DNA of 39,812 nucleotides from an uncultured Desulfovibrio sp. (GCA_905235595.1 CAJOMG010000008.1:1-39812), one strand, 5' to 3'; shown: positions 25,276 through 35,294, counted from the first letter of the stretch. A program made the numbers and translations. The notes: generated from the sequence alone by a model not told the origin.

Positions 25276-26727
25276 ATGCACATCTTCAACACATTGTGTC
25301 GCAAAAAAGAGCTTTTTGTGCCCATAAGTCAGGGCAAGGTCAACATATACGTCTGTGGCATCACGGCTTATGATCTCTGCCACATTGGTCATGCGCGTTC
25401 TGCACTGGTATTTGACGTTCTTGTACGTCATTTACGCCATATGGGGCTTGATGTCTGCTTCGTCCGCAATTTTACCGACGTGGACGACAAGATTATTGCA
25501 AGAGCCAACAAAGAAAACCGAGACTGGAAGGAAATTGCCCAGACCTATATAGATGCCTTCCATGAAGATATGGATCGACTGGGTGTGCTCAGGGCAGACA
25601 AGGAACCCAGGGCAACAGAGTATATACCACAAATACAGGACCTTTGTAGCAAGCTTATAGCTGCCCGGCAGGCGTACGCTACACCTTCAGGGGATGTATA
25701 CTTCCGCGTGCGGGCCTATGAGCCCTATGGCAAACTCTCTGGCCGCAGCCTGGACGACCTTCTTGCAGGCGCGCGTGTTACACCGGGCGAAGAAAAAGAA
25801 GACCCGCTCGATTTTGCTCTTTGGAAAGCCGCAAAACCCGGTGAGCCTTTTTGGGAAAGCCCCTGGGGTAAGGGACGTCCAGGCTGGCATATTGAATGTT
25901 CTGCCATGAGCCAGCCCTACCTGCCACTGGATATTCATGGCGGGGGTCAGGATCTTGTATTTCCTCACCATGAAAATGAGATCGCCCAGAGCGAGGCAGC
26001 CTTCCAATGCACACTTGCCCGTTACTGGATACATAATGGTTTTGTGCAGATCAATGCAGAAAAAATGTCAAAATCGCTTGGCAACTTCAAAACTATCCGC
26101 GATATTCTTGACAACTATCTTCCCGAAACACTCCGTTTTTTCCTGCTGAACAAACAGTACCGCAGCCCCGTGGATTTCACCTGGGAAGGTATGGACGAAA
26201 CAGAAAAAGCCCAGCAACGCGCATATACTGCCTTACTGGAAGCCCGTAAGTCGCTTGCCCGCAGTCAGTGGAAAAAAACGCCCCTTCCCCCAGAATTATT
26301 GCAAGAATGGGAAGAATTGCCACGAGCTTTTGACGAGGCAATGGACGACGATATCAACACCGCTCAAGCCCTGGGGCATGTGTTCGCCCAGGTACGGCTT
26401 GTTAACCGCATACTGGAAGACAAAGCGCTGCGTGCGAGCCAGGGCTGTCAAGACGTGCTGACAACATTATTGAAACGGGCCGAGCAATGGCAGAACCGCC
26501 TTGGCCTCTTTGGTCAAGCTCCACAGGTCTTTCTCAATGACCTTCGCTCACAACAGGCAAAACGCCGTCACCTTGATGTGACTCATGTAGAAGACCTTTT
26601 GACGCAACGTGCCCAAGCACGCGCCGATAAGAATTTTGTTTTATCAGATTCCCTGCGCCAGGAACTTGCCGCACTCGGTGTAAGCGTGCGCGATACTCCC
26701 GAAGGTCAAACCTGGGATTTGGAATAG
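25276..26727 (+). CDS. cysS: Cysteinyl-tRNA synthetase
   Basis: The 483-aa class I synthetase charges tRNA-Cys. The ATP-binding HIGH motif is at residues 36-39 and KMSKS at 263-267. The zinc site that selects cysteine is intact: Cys27, Cys208, His231 and Glu235 (WHIECSAMS and FPHHENE). The C-terminal anticodon-binding helices follow. AAGGA precedes the ATG. It lies 46 bases after rpiB and 9 bases before the M48 gene. Confidence 0.97.
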   Translation: MHIFNTLCRKKELFVPISQGKVNIYVCGITAYDLCHIGHARSALVFDVLVRHLRHMGLDVCFVRNFTDVDDKIIARANKENRDWKEIAQTYIDAFHEDMDRLGVLRADKEPRATEYIPQIQDLCSKLIAARQAYATPSGDVYFRVRAYEPYGKLSGRSLDDLLAGARVTPGEEKEDPLDFALWKAAKPGEPFWESPWGKGRPGWHIECSAMSQPYLPLDIHGGGQDLVFPHHENEIAQSEAAFQCTLARYWIHNGFVQINAEKMSKSLGNFKTIRDILDNYLPETLRFFLLNKQYRSPVDFTWEGMDETEKAQQRAYTALLEARKSLARSQWKKTPLPPELLQEWEELPRAFDEAMDDDINTAQALGHVFAQVRLVNRILEDKALRASQGCQDVLTTLLKRAEQWQNRLGLFGQAPQVFLNDLRSQQAKRRHLDVTHVEDLLTQRAQARADKNFVLSDSLRQELAALGVSVRDTPEGQTWDLE

Positions 26728-26736
26728 TGAGGCTAC

Positions 26737-28149
26737 ATGTTGTCACATGCCGGCATAGACCGTATTTGCGCCCTCCTGCTCCTGCCTCTCTTTCTCCTTG
26801 CGCAGTTTCTTGCGCCATGTACAGCCAAGGCATTCCTGTTCGGCGGTGTCAGCATCAAAGACGAAAAAGAGATGGGGCGCAAATTCGATCTTGCTCTGCG
26901 TTCCAACATGAACATTGTGGACGACCCTGAAGTACATCAGTATATTACCTATATTCTGCAACGCATCGTTAAAACCACGTCACCCCAACCCTTTGAATTC
27001 AAGGCATCTGTCGTCCTCCACAATGCGTTGAATGCCTTTGCAGTTCCCGGTGGTTTTGTATACGTATTCACGGGCCTTGTAATGCATCTGAACAAGGAAG
27101 AAGAACTAGCCGGGGTTCTCGCGCACGAACTAGCCCACGTCACCCAGCGTCATGTAGCATCTCGGCTCGAGCGTGCCCAATATCTCACCTTGGGCACACT
27201 CTTGCTGGCAATTGCAGGCGTAGCTGCAGGGGGTGCTGGCGGTGGCGTACTCGCTGCCGGAGCCATTGGGGCCGGCCAATCAGCCATGCTAAACTACAGT
27301 CGCATGGATGAAACCGAAGCTGACCAGATCGGTTTGCAGTATCTGGTGGCTGCCGGATACCCCCCCATGGGCATGGTTGACGGTTTCAAGGTATTACGCC
27401 AAAAAAGCTGGATGAGTGGCACAAGCATTCCCACCTATTTGTCTACACACCCTGCCATTGGTGACCGTATTAATGGCCTCACTGCGCGCATTCAAGGCAT
27501 GTCTCAGGCAATACAAAAACGGACACAAGACAATACGCGTTTTATTCGAGTGCAAACCCTTCTTTGGGCGCGTTACGGTGACACGCAGGTTGCACTGCAA
27601 CGCTTTGCCGGCAAGGGGGCTCTTTCTTCCATGGGACGAGGCATTGTGCTGGCCAGGTGTAATCGCGTGAACGAAGCTCACAAGGCCTTTGATACAGCTT
27701 TGGCCACGGCTCCTGGCGACCCTCTTGTACTTCGAGAAGCTGGTATTTTTCACTATCGCAAAGGTACAATGCATCGCGCTGAAGAACTGCTGCGTGCTGC
27801 CATACAACGTGACCCCAAGGACTACATGGCATTGTTTTTTTATGCACGCATGCTTGACGAAACCGGCAGGGGAAGACAGGCACCCCCCTATTACAGGGAT
27901 GTATTGCGCCATGTACCCGAAGATGCCGAAGTGCATGAAGCTTTTGCCCGTTCTCTGGGAAACGCCGGAGACACACTCAACGCCTACATTCACATGACCT
28001 ATAGCGCATTATATACTAACAATAAAAAACAAGCTGAACGCCATTTTAACCAGGCAAAAGCCCTTGCCGCACGCGCTGTGGACAAGCGTGCCTTTCAACG
28101 CCTGGAGGCTGCCTACAAGGAGCGCAAGGAAATATGGGAGAAGCACTAA
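26737..28149 (+). CDS. Exported M48 metallopeptidase with TPR repeats (BepA-like)
   Basis: The 470-aa protein begins with a signal peptide (residues 8-32). The zinc peptidase domain has HELAH at 130-134 and the third ligand in DETEADQIG near residue 190. A glycine- and alanine-rich stretch (about 150-180) follows the active-site helix. The C-terminal half consists of tetratricopeptide repeats. This is the layout of E. coli BepA/YfgC, which controls assembly and degradation of outer-membrane proteins such as LptD in the periplasm. It ends inside hslV (16-base overlap). It could be called bepA, but that name is inferred from layout only. Confidence 0.9.
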   Translation: MLSHAGIDRICALLLLPLFLLAQFLAPCTAKAFLFGGVSIKDEKEMGRKFDLALRSNMNIVDDPEVHQYITYILQRIVKTTSPQPFEFKASVVLHNALNAFAVPGGFVYVFTGLVMHLNKEEELAGVLAHELAHVTQRHVASRLERAQYLTLGTLLLAIAGVAAGGAGGGVLAAGAIGAGQSAMLNYSRMDETEADQIGLQYLVAAGYPPMGMVDGFKVLRQKSWMSGTSIPTYLSTHPAIGDRINGLTARIQGMSQAIQKRTQDNTRFIRVQTLLWARYGDTQVALQRFAGKGALSSMGRGIVLARCNRVNEAHKAFDTALATAPGDPLVLREAGIFHYRKGTMHRAEELLRAAIQRDPKDYMALFFYARMLDETGRGRQAPPYYRDVLRHVPEDAEVHEAFARSLGNAGDTLNAYIHMTYSALYTNNKKQAERHFNQAKALAARAVDKRAFQRLEAAYKERKEIWEKH

Positions 28150-28685
28150 TTCCGTCCACTCACGCAACAACCATTTTAGCGGTACGTAAAAATGGCTGCG
28201 TCGCTCTGGCAGGTGACGGCCAGGTAACGCTGGGACAAAATATGATCATGAAGCACGGGGCACAAAAGGTACGGCGTCTCTATGAAGGCCGAGTGCTGGC
28301 GGGTTTTGCAGGAGCCACGGCCGATGCGTTCACGCTCTTCGAGCTTTTTGAGGCCAAGCTGAAAGAATTACGTGGCAATTTGCTACGTGCCGCCGTGGAA
28401 ATGACCAAGGAATGGCGCAAAGACAAGTACCTGCGCAAATTAGAAGCCATGTTGTTACTGGCAGATAAGGAGCATATTCTGCTGCTCTCTGGCATGGGCG
28501 ATGTCATAGAACCGGATGATGATGTGGCGGCCATAGGCAGCGGTGGCCCATACGCACTTGCTGCAGCACGGGCGCTTGCTCGGCATTGCGATATGGATGC
28601 CGCTACGATTGCCACTGAAGCCATGCATATTGCCGCTGAAATCTGTGTATACACAAACGACCACCTCTCGTTGGAAACCTTATAG
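28134..28685 (+). CDS. hslV: HslV peptidase subunit
   Basis: The 183-aa protein is the proteolytic subunit of the HslUV (ClpYQ) protease. The mature form should start at Thr12 (TTILAVR), the catalytic N-terminal nucleophile. The family stretches [28 protein letters not shown] and [15 protein letters not shown] are all present. In many bacteria the threonine follows the initiator Met directly; here there is an 11-residue leader that must be removed. AAGGA precedes the start. The ATPase gene hslU is not in the window. It overlaps the M48 gene and is 3 bases from ispE. Confidence 0.96.
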   Translation: MGEALIPSTHATTILAVRKNGCVALAGDGQVTLGQNMIMKHGAQKVRRLYEGRVLAGFAGATADAFTLFELFEAKLKELRGNLLRAAVEMTKEWRKDKYLRKLEAMLLLADKEHILLLSGMGDVIEPDDDVAAIGSGGPYALAAARALARHCDMDAATIATEAMHIAAEICVYTNDHLSLETL

Positions 28686-28688
28686 CCT

Positions 28689-29558
28689 ATGGATACGGTC
28701 ACCGCCGGATGTAAGATAAACCTTGGTTTACGCATCACGGGAATACGGGATAATGGCTACCACGAAATCAACTCCCTGTTCTGGCCGCTCCCGGAACCTC
28801 ATGACACGCTGGAACTGGACCTTGCATCAGCGCCTGGAATCTACGTTCAGTGCGAAGCATATGAAGTATGCCCCACACACAACACGCTTACCAAGGCGTA
28901 TGAGGCTCTTGCTCAAAGAGTGCCTCATCTTCCCGGGGTAAACATTATCCTTCACAAAGGCATTCCTTCCGGTTCAGGGTTGGGTGGAGGCAGCAGTGAT
29001 GCAGCAGCACTGCTGCAATGGCTCAATGCCCGTATCTCGCAACCTCTTGATGCACAGGAACTTGCCCGTATTGCCATGAAGGTAGGGGCGGATATTCCTT
29101 TTTTTCTCCAGCCATTCCCCTGCTGTGTACGAGGCATCGGCGAGATCATGGAGCCGGTGGTAAATACAGAGTTTTCGGGTATGCATCTCGTACTTGTCTG
29201 TCCATCTCAGCATTCTTCTACACCTCAGGCATATGCAGATTATGATGCAACCATCGCCTCAACAACAGTTGGGCAAAATTCCTTGACAAAGTCAGCATCC
29301 AAGGCTAATGGATTTTCTCCCGTCACTGCAGCACCAATACCTGATCTGCACAATGACCTCGAGGCTGTTGTCTTTTCACGGTATCCGCAACTGGCCGAAC
29401 TCAAGGCAACATTGTTGCGATTTGGTGCCAAGGTTGCCATGAGCGGCAGCGGTTCTGCAATTTTTGCGCTGTTTATGCCCAAGGACGGAGTAAAGGCATG
29501 TAACGCATCAAGTATTCTGCGCAAAAAAAATTATCGTGTTTACACGCATGTATTATAA
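28689..29558 (+). CDS. ispE: 4-diphosphocytidyl-2-C-methyl-D-erythritol kinase
   Basis: The 289-aa GHMP kinase phosphorylates CDP-methylerythritol in the MEP pathway to isoprenoids. The first GHMP segment is GCKINLGLRITGIRDNGYHEI, the ATP-binding loop is IPSGSGLGGGSSDAAALL (about residues 95-112), and the third motif is VAMSGSGSAIFALF near 255-268. The residues around 195-215 (QNSLTKSASKANGF) are a looser insertion. It stands three bases after hslV and four bases before the tRNA-Gln gene. Confidence 0.95.
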   Translation: MDTVTAGCKINLGLRITGIRDNGYHEINSLFWPLPEPHDTLELDLASAPGIYVQCEAYEVCPTHNTLTKAYEALAQRVPHLPGVNIILHKGIPSGSGLGGGSSDAAALLQWLNARISQPLDAQELARIAMKVGADIPFFLQPFPCCVRGIGEIMEPVVNTEFSGMHLVLVCPSQHSSTPQAYADYDATIASTTVGQNSLTKSASKANGFSPVTAAPIPDLHNDLEAVVFSRYPQLAELKATLLRFGAKVAMSGSGSAIFALFMPKDGVKACNASSILRKKNYRVYTHVL

Positions 29559-29562
29559 ATAC

Positions 29563-29637
29563 TGGGATGTAGCCAAGTGGTAAGGCAACGGGTTTTGGCT
29601 CCGTCATTCGAAGGTTCGAACCCTTCCATCCCAGCCA
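29563..29637 (+). tRNA. tRNA-Gln, anticodon TTG
   Basis: The gene is 75 bases including an encoded CCA. The acceptor stem is TGGGATG with CATCCCA and a G discriminator. The anticodon stem ACGGG/TCCGT holds the loop TTTTGGC, so the anticodon is TTG and reads CAA. The T arm has GGTTCGAACCC. It sits between ispE and prs in the same direction, so it is probably processed from a shared transcript. The gap 29638-29763 to prs shows only a short CTTTCC/GGAAAG inverted repeat. Confidence 0.96.
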
Positions 29638-29763
29638 TATTATTTCCATAGGGCAGTCTGGTAAGCATTCCTTGACGTATTTGGCAGTGAAACACACCAC
29701 CTTCATCTTTCCGAAACAGGAAAGCAATAGTATTCGTTTTCCACACGCAAGGCAGGATGTTGC

Positions 29764-30711
29764 ATGTACAGCGATTTAAAGATTGTCACGGGGTCTTCAA
29801 ATCCTGAATTAGCCAAGGCAATCTGTAACCATCTCGGTTGCCAGCTCACGCCCACGCTGGCTACCACATTCAGTGATGGTGAATTGCGTATAGAAATCGG
29901 CGATAACGTGCGTGGTGATGACGTTTTCGTGGTACAGCCCACGTGTCCGCCTGCCGTCAATGATAATTTGGTGCAGCTATGCCTCATGCTGGATGCCCTT
30001 AAACGGGCCAGCGCCGCACGCATTACTGCCGTGATTCCCTATTATGGCTATGCAAGACAAGACAGAAAAGTTAGCCCGCGTGCACCAATCAGCGCCAAAA
30101 TGGTAGCTGATTTTATCAGTATTGCTGGCGCGCAGCGGGTTGTTACCATTGATTTGCATGCCGGCCAAATTCAAGGCTATTTTGATTGCCCCGTGGACAA
30201 TCTTTTTGCCGTGCCCGTTATGCTAGACGCGCTGCGTCAGCTGCATGAAGATAATATGGTCATTGTTTCCCCTGACGCGGGTGGGGTGGAACGCGCTCGT
30301 TCTTATGCAAAACGTATCAATGCCCCTCTTGCCATAGTGGATAAACGCCGCGACAAACCAAACCAAGCGCAGGCTATGCATGTTATCGGCGATGTAAAAG
30401 GGCGACTAGCCATTATCGTTGACGACATGATTGATACCGCAGGAACATTATGTGCAGGCGCAGAGGTATTGCTCAAAAATGGAGCCACAAAAATTGTCGC
30501 CTGTGCCAGCCATGCAGTACTTTCCGGCCCGGCTATTGACCGTATCAACGGAACAGAAGCGCTCTCACAGGTATTTGTGACAGACACCATTCCACTTGGT
30601 GATAAGCTTGAACGCTGTCCCAAGCTACAGGTTGTATCCGTTGCGGCCCTTCTGGGCAAGACCATACACAACATTCACACGGGTTCATCTGTCAGTGTAT
30701 TGTTCGTCTAA
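29764..30711 (+). CDS. prs: Ribose-phosphate pyrophosphokinase
   Basis: The 315-aa enzyme makes PRPP from ribose-5-phosphate and ATP for purine, pyrimidine, His and Trp synthesis. The flexible catalytic loop is at RQDRK (98-102), the metal/ATP segment at IDLHAGQIQGYF (129-140), and the PRPP/ribose-phosphate loop at AIIVDDMIDTAGTLC (216-230). The length is normal. AGGAT lies before the ATG. Its partners here are rpiB (source of the sugar phosphate) and hpt (user of PRPP). Confidence 0.97.
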   Translation: MYSDLKIVTGSSNPELAKAICNHLGCQLTPTLATTFSDGELRIEIGDNVRGDDVFVVQPTCPPAVNDNLVQLCLMLDALKRASAARITAVIPYYGYARQDRKVSPRAPISAKMVADFISIAGAQRVVTIDLHAGQIQGYFDCPVDNLFAVPVMLDALRQLHEDNMVIVSPDAGGVERARSYAKRINAPLAIVDKRRDKPNQAQAMHVIGDVKGRLAIIVDDMIDTAGTLCAGAEVLLKNGATKIVACASHAVLSGPAIDRINGTEALSQVFVTDTIPLGDKLERCPKLQVVSVAALLGKTIHNIHTGSSVSVLFV

Positions 30712-30809
30712 CATTTCGTTCCTCTGGGATGTTCTTTTGATAAACAGCCCGCAATACATGATTGTTTTCCGCGTATTGTAAGCGGCAGACACAAGTCAAG
30801 GAGCAGGTC

Positions 30810-31436
30810 ATGAATATAGAAAAAACATTAAGCGTACAGAAGCGCGAAGGTTGCGGCAAAGGCCCCAGTGGTCGTCTTCGTGCTCAAAAACTTATCCCTG
30901 GAGTGTTCTATACAAGTGATGGGAACAATATTTCCGTACAGGCACCGGTTTTGCCATTAGAAAAAATGTATGAAGAAATGGGGCGTACCACTGTGTTCAA
31001 TCTAGAAATTGAAGACAATGGCAAAAAAACCGTACACCCAGTGCTCATCTGGCAAGTGCAGTATCATCCCTACAAGAAGGTTTTTACACATATAGACTTC
31101 TACGGAGTGGACCTTAACAAACCCGTTACGGTAGAAGTACCTGTTGAATTTGTCGGCGTTTCACGTGGTGTCAAACAGGGTGGCGTGCTGGAGACGTATC
31201 GCGAATCAGTTCGCCTAACAAGCAAACCTCTAGACATGCCTAAAAAAATCACTGTTGATGTGACCGACCTGGGCATCAATGATACCATTGGTGTTGCCGA
31301 CCTTAAATTGCCGGAAAATGTCAAGGCGGCTTACGACCAGAATTATGCCATTGTCAGTGTACTGACAAAGAGTGAAGATGCACCTGTGGAAGAAGAGGGA
31401 GCTGCTGGCGGCGAAGCCACGACTGCTGCGGAATAG
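30810..31436 (+). CDS. rplY: Ribosomal protein bL25, long CTC type
   Basis: The 208-aa protein binds 5S rRNA. Residues 1-95 are the L25 domain (KREGCGKGPSGRLRAQKLIPGVFY, later QVQYHPYKKVFTHIDF), and the rest is the TL5/CTC beta domain (VEVPVEFVGVSRGVKQGGVLE, ITVDVTDLGINDTIGVADL). The last 20 residues are acidic and Ala/Gly-rich, as in general stress-protein CTC forms. AAGGAG before ATG 30810 fixes the start. It is followed by a hairpin at 31480. Confidence 0.96.
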   Translation: MNIEKTLSVQKREGCGKGPSGRLRAQKLIPGVFYTSDGNNISVQAPVLPLEKMYEEMGRTTVFNLEIEDNGKKTVHPVLIWQVQYHPYKKVFTHIDFYGVDLNKPVTVEVPVEFVGVSRGVKQGGVLETYRESVRLTSKPLDMPKKITVDVTDLGINDTIGVADLKLPENVKAAYDQNYAIVSVLTKSEDAPVEEEGAAGGEATTAAE

Positions 31437-31475
31437 AGTTCTCTTTACTCGGTCAGCTTCATTGACCGCCTTGCT

Positions 31476-32420
31476 ATGCGGCCGGTTCCACGAGGAGCCG
31501 GCCATGCTATTTCTTTCATGCACAGATACCCTGTTATCACGCGCAAGCTCAGAGCCGGGAGACACTCTCTCTATCTGGAATTATGGCCCAATGACGGAGC
31601 GTCAGTCATTCTTTTCTACCCGGGTTCATTGTTATCTCCCTACCAGTATCGCCCCCTGCTTTCAGCCATACGCGCGGCAGGTCTTGCAGTAGCCGCTCTG
31701 CATTTGACAGGTCACGGAAGAAACAGCCATCTTAACTTATTTACATTTTCCGAACTGTTGGAAGATGGTCTTTACGCCGAACGCTGGCTGACTGATGCCG
31801 GATACGGCCCCATTGCCGTATGTGGTCATAGTCAGGGGGGCATACTTGCTTTAGCACATGCCGCCTCCTCCCAAACGATAGCGGCATCCTTTCCTATCAG
31901 TGGTGTTCTGCCGCAAACTCCCGAGGCCATTGAGCTAACACATTTTATGTCGCTCGCAGCGCACAGGAATGCCTTTATTCACGGAATTTCCATACTGGCT
32001 GGACTTTTTCCTTGGCTTCCAATACCCGTACAGGGGTATCTTTCCATACACAAAATTTTTGCCGGAGCAAAACACCCGCACACTAACCACCACCGGGCAC
32101 GCATGACCTATCCCCTAATTTTTCTCAAAAGTCTGTTCTGTGCAGAAATTCAGCCACAGCTCCACTGTTCCCTCTGTTTTTTCAGTGCGTTGGACGACGC
32201 ACTGTTCACGCCACAGATTACCCTAAAAACGTTTCACCGGCTCCAGGCGCCTTCTCGCCGCTTGGTCTGGTTGCCTTGTGGCGGGCATCTGGCGGTAATG
32301 TCCCCCGACCTGTGCCATTATACAGCCCGCACAATCTCCATGACCTGTGCAGGGCAAGGACTGCCCGTGAGATATACTAAAAATTCCACCACACTTGGAG
32401 ACAGGCATCATGGAGTATAA
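31476..32420 (+). CDS. Alpha/beta hydrolase
   Basis: The 314-aa protein has an alpha/beta hydrolase fold with the nucleophile elbow GHSQGG (about residues 116-121). The oxyanion region is in VILFYPGSLLS, the acid is probably in SALDDALFTP and the catalytic His in CGGHLAV. There is no signal peptide. The start is uncertain: ATG 31476 has no ribosome-binding site, and ATG 31518 lies 21 bases after a GAGGAG that sits inside a hairpin. The end overlaps pth by 11 bases. The family includes esterases and lipases; the substrate is unknown. Confidence 0.82.
   Translation: MRPVPRGAGHAISFMHRYPVITRKLRAGRHSLYLELWPNDGASVILFYPGSLLSPYQYRPLLSAIRAAGLAVAALHLTGHGRNSHLNLFTFSELLEDGLYAERWLTDAGYGPIAVCGHSQGGILALAHAASSQTIAASFPISGVLPQTPEAIELTHFMSLAAHRNAFIHGISILAGLFPWLPIPVQGYLSIHKIFAGAKHPHTNHHRARMTYPLIFLKSLFCAEIQPQLHCSLCFFSALDDALFTPQITLKTFHRLQAPSRRLVWLPCGGHLAVMSPDLCHYTARTISMTCAGQGLPVRYTKNSTTLGDRHHGV
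31480..31503 (+). terminator. Hairpin after rplY, weak terminator or leader structure
   Basis: GGCCGG-T-TCC (31480-31489) pairs with GGA-G-CCGGCC (31494-31503) around an ACGA loop, with one G-T pair. A T-rich but interrupted stretch follows. The structure lies 44 bases after rplY and holds the only good ribosome-binding motif (GAGGAG) ahead of the hydrolase, so it could end transcription or limit translation of that gene. Confidence 0.45.
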
Positions 32421-33021
32421 AGGGATTATAGCCGGCCTCGGCAATCCTGGTTCAAAATATGAAGGCACACGACATAATTGTGGCTTTGCCTTTGTTACAG
32501 ATCTCCTCGCTGTGGCCCGCAATACTGGCGACGTGGAACAACTGGCTGGTAGCAAATTTTCGTGCGAACTTTGGCGGGTTCGTCTGCCGCAGCTACACGG
32601 GTGCTGGCTTGTGACACGGCCACAAACCTTCATGAATCTGAGTGGCCTATCTATTCAGCCGCTTCTTGCCTGGTATAAACTAAGGCCAGACAACCTGCTC
32701 GTTGCGCATGACGAGCTGGATATTCCCCCTGGAGAACTCCGCTTTAAAATGGGTGGAGGCAATGCCGGACACAACGGGCTCAAGTCTATCACTGAGCAAT
32801 TGGGCACACCCAATTTCTATCGTCTGCGCATTGGCATTGGCAGGCCGCAATACAAGGAAGACATCATTCATTGGGTGCTTGGCCATCCAGACACCATAAC
32901 TGCCCAAAAAATCTCCGAAGCACGCAGCCAGGCTCTGGAGGTACTCTTTATTTTTGCAGACCAGGGACTGGAAAAGGCTGTGCATGCCGCGAAACACCTC
33001 GACAAAAATCAAACAACATAA
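32410..33021 (+). CDS. pth: Peptidyl-tRNA hydrolase
   Basis: The 203-aa enzyme frees tRNA from stalled peptidyl-tRNA. The N-terminal GLGNPGSKYEGTRHNCGF holds the conserved Asn and the catalytic His. RPQTFMNLSG and HDELDIPPG carry the substrate-binding Asn and the catalytic Asp, and GGGNAGHNGLKSI follows. The start at 32410 has GGAG nine bases upstream and gives the standard N-terminus. It pairs with rplY in the usual rplY-pth order, here with the hydrolase between. A strong terminator follows. Confidence 0.96.
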   Translation: MEYKGIIAGLGNPGSKYEGTRHNCGFAFVTDLLAVARNTGDVEQLAGSKFSCELWRVRLPQLHGCWLVTRPQTFMNLSGLSIQPLLAWYKLRPDNLLVAHDELDIPPGELRFKMGGGNAGHNGLKSITEQLGTPNFYRLRIGIGRPQYKEDIIHWVLGHPDTITAQKISEARSQALEVLFIFADQGLEKAVHAAKHLDKNQTT

Positions 33022-33054
33022 TCGTGCCAGCCACACACTTCTTCTCATTCAAAA

Positions 33055-33102
33055 AAGAGCCAAGATCCTGTTTCGTTTTCAACTGGACTCTTGTTTTTTT
33101 TT
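33055..33102 (+). terminator. Rho-independent terminator after pth
   Basis: AAGAG-CCA pairs with TGG-A-CTCTT (one bulged A) and is followed by G and nine T. It stands 34 bases after the pth stop. The remaining gap to carD (33103-33205) contains a 7-bp inverted pair, CTCGGAT at 33122 and ATCCGAG at 33156, which may be a control site. Confidence 0.75.
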
Positions 33103-33205
33103 GGAATAGTATGTTTTGAAGCTCGGATTCCATCGTCTTACCTTTTTTACATTCTATCCGAGATATGACCTGCGTGAGCGGTGAGACGCATGTTTTGGTA
33201 ACACA

Positions 33206-33715
33206 ATGTTCACTCTCAACGATCTTGTAGTATATCCGGCCCAAGGCGTGGGCAAGATTGAACGCATTGACCACAAGACCGTGGGAAATGAAGACTGTGA
33301 GCTATACATTGTTCGTATTCGAGCCAACAATGTTACACTAATGGTGCCTGTTGGCAATGCGTCAGCAGTTGGCTTGCGTACCCTGACACAGCCAGAAAAG
33401 GCTGCGGCTATATTGGAATCTCTCCGTACCGACTGCAACAGGACTGTTTTTACGGGACAAAACTGGAATCGCCGCTACCGCGAATATTCAGAACGTTTGA
33501 AAAGTTCAGATTTAGCGGTAGTAGCTGAAGTGTTACGTGAGCTTATGCTCATTGGTCGCACCAAGGAACTTTCGTTTGGCGAACGACGCCTTCAGGACCA
33601 ATCTATGGATCTTGTCGCTGGTGAACTGGCAGAAGTGCTGCATATGGATGAAAACAGCATACGGGAGGATCTGCTTGCTATTTATGCCCCAGAATCAACA
33701 GAAATGAGGGAATAA
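33206..33715 (+). CDS. CarD-family transcription regulator
   Basis: The 169-aa protein has the CarD/TRCF RNA-polymerase-interacting domain (FTLNDLVVYPAQGVGKIERID, then YIVRIRANNVTLMVPVGNA, residues 1-60) and a helical C-terminal DNA-contacting domain (RYREYSERLKSSDLAVVAEVLRELML, then LSFGERRLQDQSMDLVAGELA). CarD proteins bind the beta subunit of RNA polymerase and stabilise open complexes. The start at 33206 has no good ribosome-binding site, but a nearby upstream ATG runs into a stop after two codons. A 180-base gap follows before rho. Confidence 0.93.
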   Translation: MFTLNDLVVYPAQGVGKIERIDHKTVGNEDCELYIVRIRANNVTLMVPVGNASAVGLRTLTQPEKAAAILESLRTDCNRTVFTGQNWNRRYREYSERLKSSDLAVVAEVLRELMLIGRTKELSFGERRLQDQSMDLVAGELAEVLHMDENSIREDLLAIYAPESTEMRE

Positions 33716-33895
33716 GGCTCTGCCCGCAGTTGCAATGGCTCAATAATGTGTATTTTTTACTTGCTATGTTTCGCAAGATAGACTAAACGCTTTTTGCACA
33801 CCTTTTCTGACACCCAAATATCAATCTATACCTTGTTTGGCAGTTATTCTACTGCTGTTGTTATAACTATTGTTCTGGTGAAGTATTGGAATACT

Positions 33896-35191
33896 ATGCG
33901 CAAGAAAAAAGCCACCCCACATCTGTTGTCAGACAGCGCGTTAAGTCTCACAGTCTTAAAGACGCGTAGCATGCAGGAGCTCATGGAGCTTGCAGAACAG
34001 TATGAGATTGAAAATGCCAGTTCCATGCGCAAGCAGGAACTCATTTTTGCATTGCTCTCTGCATGTGCCTCACAAAATGGTGCCATCTATGGCGACGGAG
34101 TGCTTGAAATATTGCCTGATGGCTTTGGTTTCTTGCGCTCGCCATTATGTAGCTACATGCCCGGCCCAGATGACATTTATGTTTCCCCTTCACAAATCCG
34201 CAGATTCTCTCTTCGCAAGGGAGATATTGTTGCGGGACAAATACGTCCGCCCAAGGAAGGGGAACGCTATTTTGCCTTGCTCAAGGTAACTGAAATCGGC
34301 TTTGAGCCGCCGGAACATGCCAAAAACCTTGTTCTCTTTGACAATCTGACCCCTATCTATCCTGACCAACAACTTGTCATGGAAAACGGAGAAAAGAATC
34401 TTTCCAATCGCGTTATTGATATTCTGGCTCCCATAGGCTGTGGACAACGCGGACTCATTGTGGCCCCTCCGCGTACTGGCAAAACCATTCTGTTGCAATC
34501 GCTAGCCAATGCCATCAATGCTAACAATCCCGATGTCTACCTCATTGTTCTGCTCATTGATGAACGTCCCGAAGAAGTCACAGATATGGAGCGTACTGTC
34601 AAAAAGGCTGAAGTTATCAGTTCTACATTTGATGAACCGCCGCAGCGCCATGTACAGGTTTGCGAAATGGTGCTTGAAAAAGCTAAAAGGCTCGTTGAAC
34701 GAAAACGCGATGTGGTTATTCTGCTTGATTCTATCACACGACTAGGACGTGCATATAATGCTGTAACGCCTTCTTCGGGACGCGTCCTTTCCGGGGGGCT
34801 GGATGCTAACGCATTGCAACGCCCCAAACGCTTCTTCGGTGCTGCTCGAAACATAGAAGAGGGTGGCAGCCTCACAATAATTGCCACGGCCCTTATTGAC
34901 ACCGGTTCCCGTATGGATGAAGTGATTTTCGAAGAATTTAAGGGTACTGGTAATATGGAAATCTATCTCGACCGGCATCTTTCAGAAAAGCGTGTCTTCC
35001 CCGCTATTGACATCAACCGTACAGGTACGCGCAAGGAAGATTTGCTATTACCTGAAGATGTACTCAACCGCGTATGGATTTTGCGAAAAATACTGGCACC
35101 CATGAGCCCCATAGACAGCATGGAATTTTTATTAGATAAGATGCGAGGCACAAAATCCAATGTAGATTTCATGAATGCCATGGGGAAATGA
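33896..35191 (+). CDS. rho: Transcription termination factor Rho
   Basis: The 431-aa protein is a hexameric RNA helicase. The N-terminal domain reads [29 protein letters not shown], the RNA-binding cold-shock fold has [20 protein letters not shown] residues ([16 protein letters not shown]), and the ATPase core has the P-loop APPRTGKT, Walker [18 protein letters not shown] and the Q-loop region RKEDLLL. I prefer ATG 33896; a TTG at 33794 would add a hydrophobic 34-residue leader without family support. The usual partners carD and pth stand before it. Confidence 0.95.
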   Translation: MRKKKATPHLLSDSALSLTVLKTRSMQELMELAEQYEIENASSMRKQELIFALLSACASQNGAIYGDGVLEILPDGFGFLRSPLCSYMPGPDDIYVSPSQIRRFSLRKGDIVAGQIRPPKEGERYFALLKVTEIGFEPPEHAKNLVLFDNLTPIYPDQQLVMENGEKNLSNRVIDILAPIGCGQRGLIVAPPRTGKTILLQSLANAINANNPDVYLIVLLIDERPEEVTDMERTVKKAEVISSTFDEPPQRHVQVCEMVLEKAKRLVERKRDVVILLDSITRLGRAYNAVTPSSGRVLSGGLDANALQRPKRFFGAARNIEEGGSLTIIATALIDTGSRMDEVIFEEFKGTGNMEIYLDRHLSEKRVFPAIDINRTGTRKEDLLLPEDVLNRVWILRKILAPMSPIDSMEFLLDKMRGTKSNVDFMNAMGK

Positions 35192-35294
35192 TCCTTCATA
35201 CAAACTTCTTAAAACACGTCTTGACCTAGCTTGCCCTAGCGTTTATTTTTTAAATGTTTCTGGTACAAGCCAATCCACTATGGAGGGCCATTAC

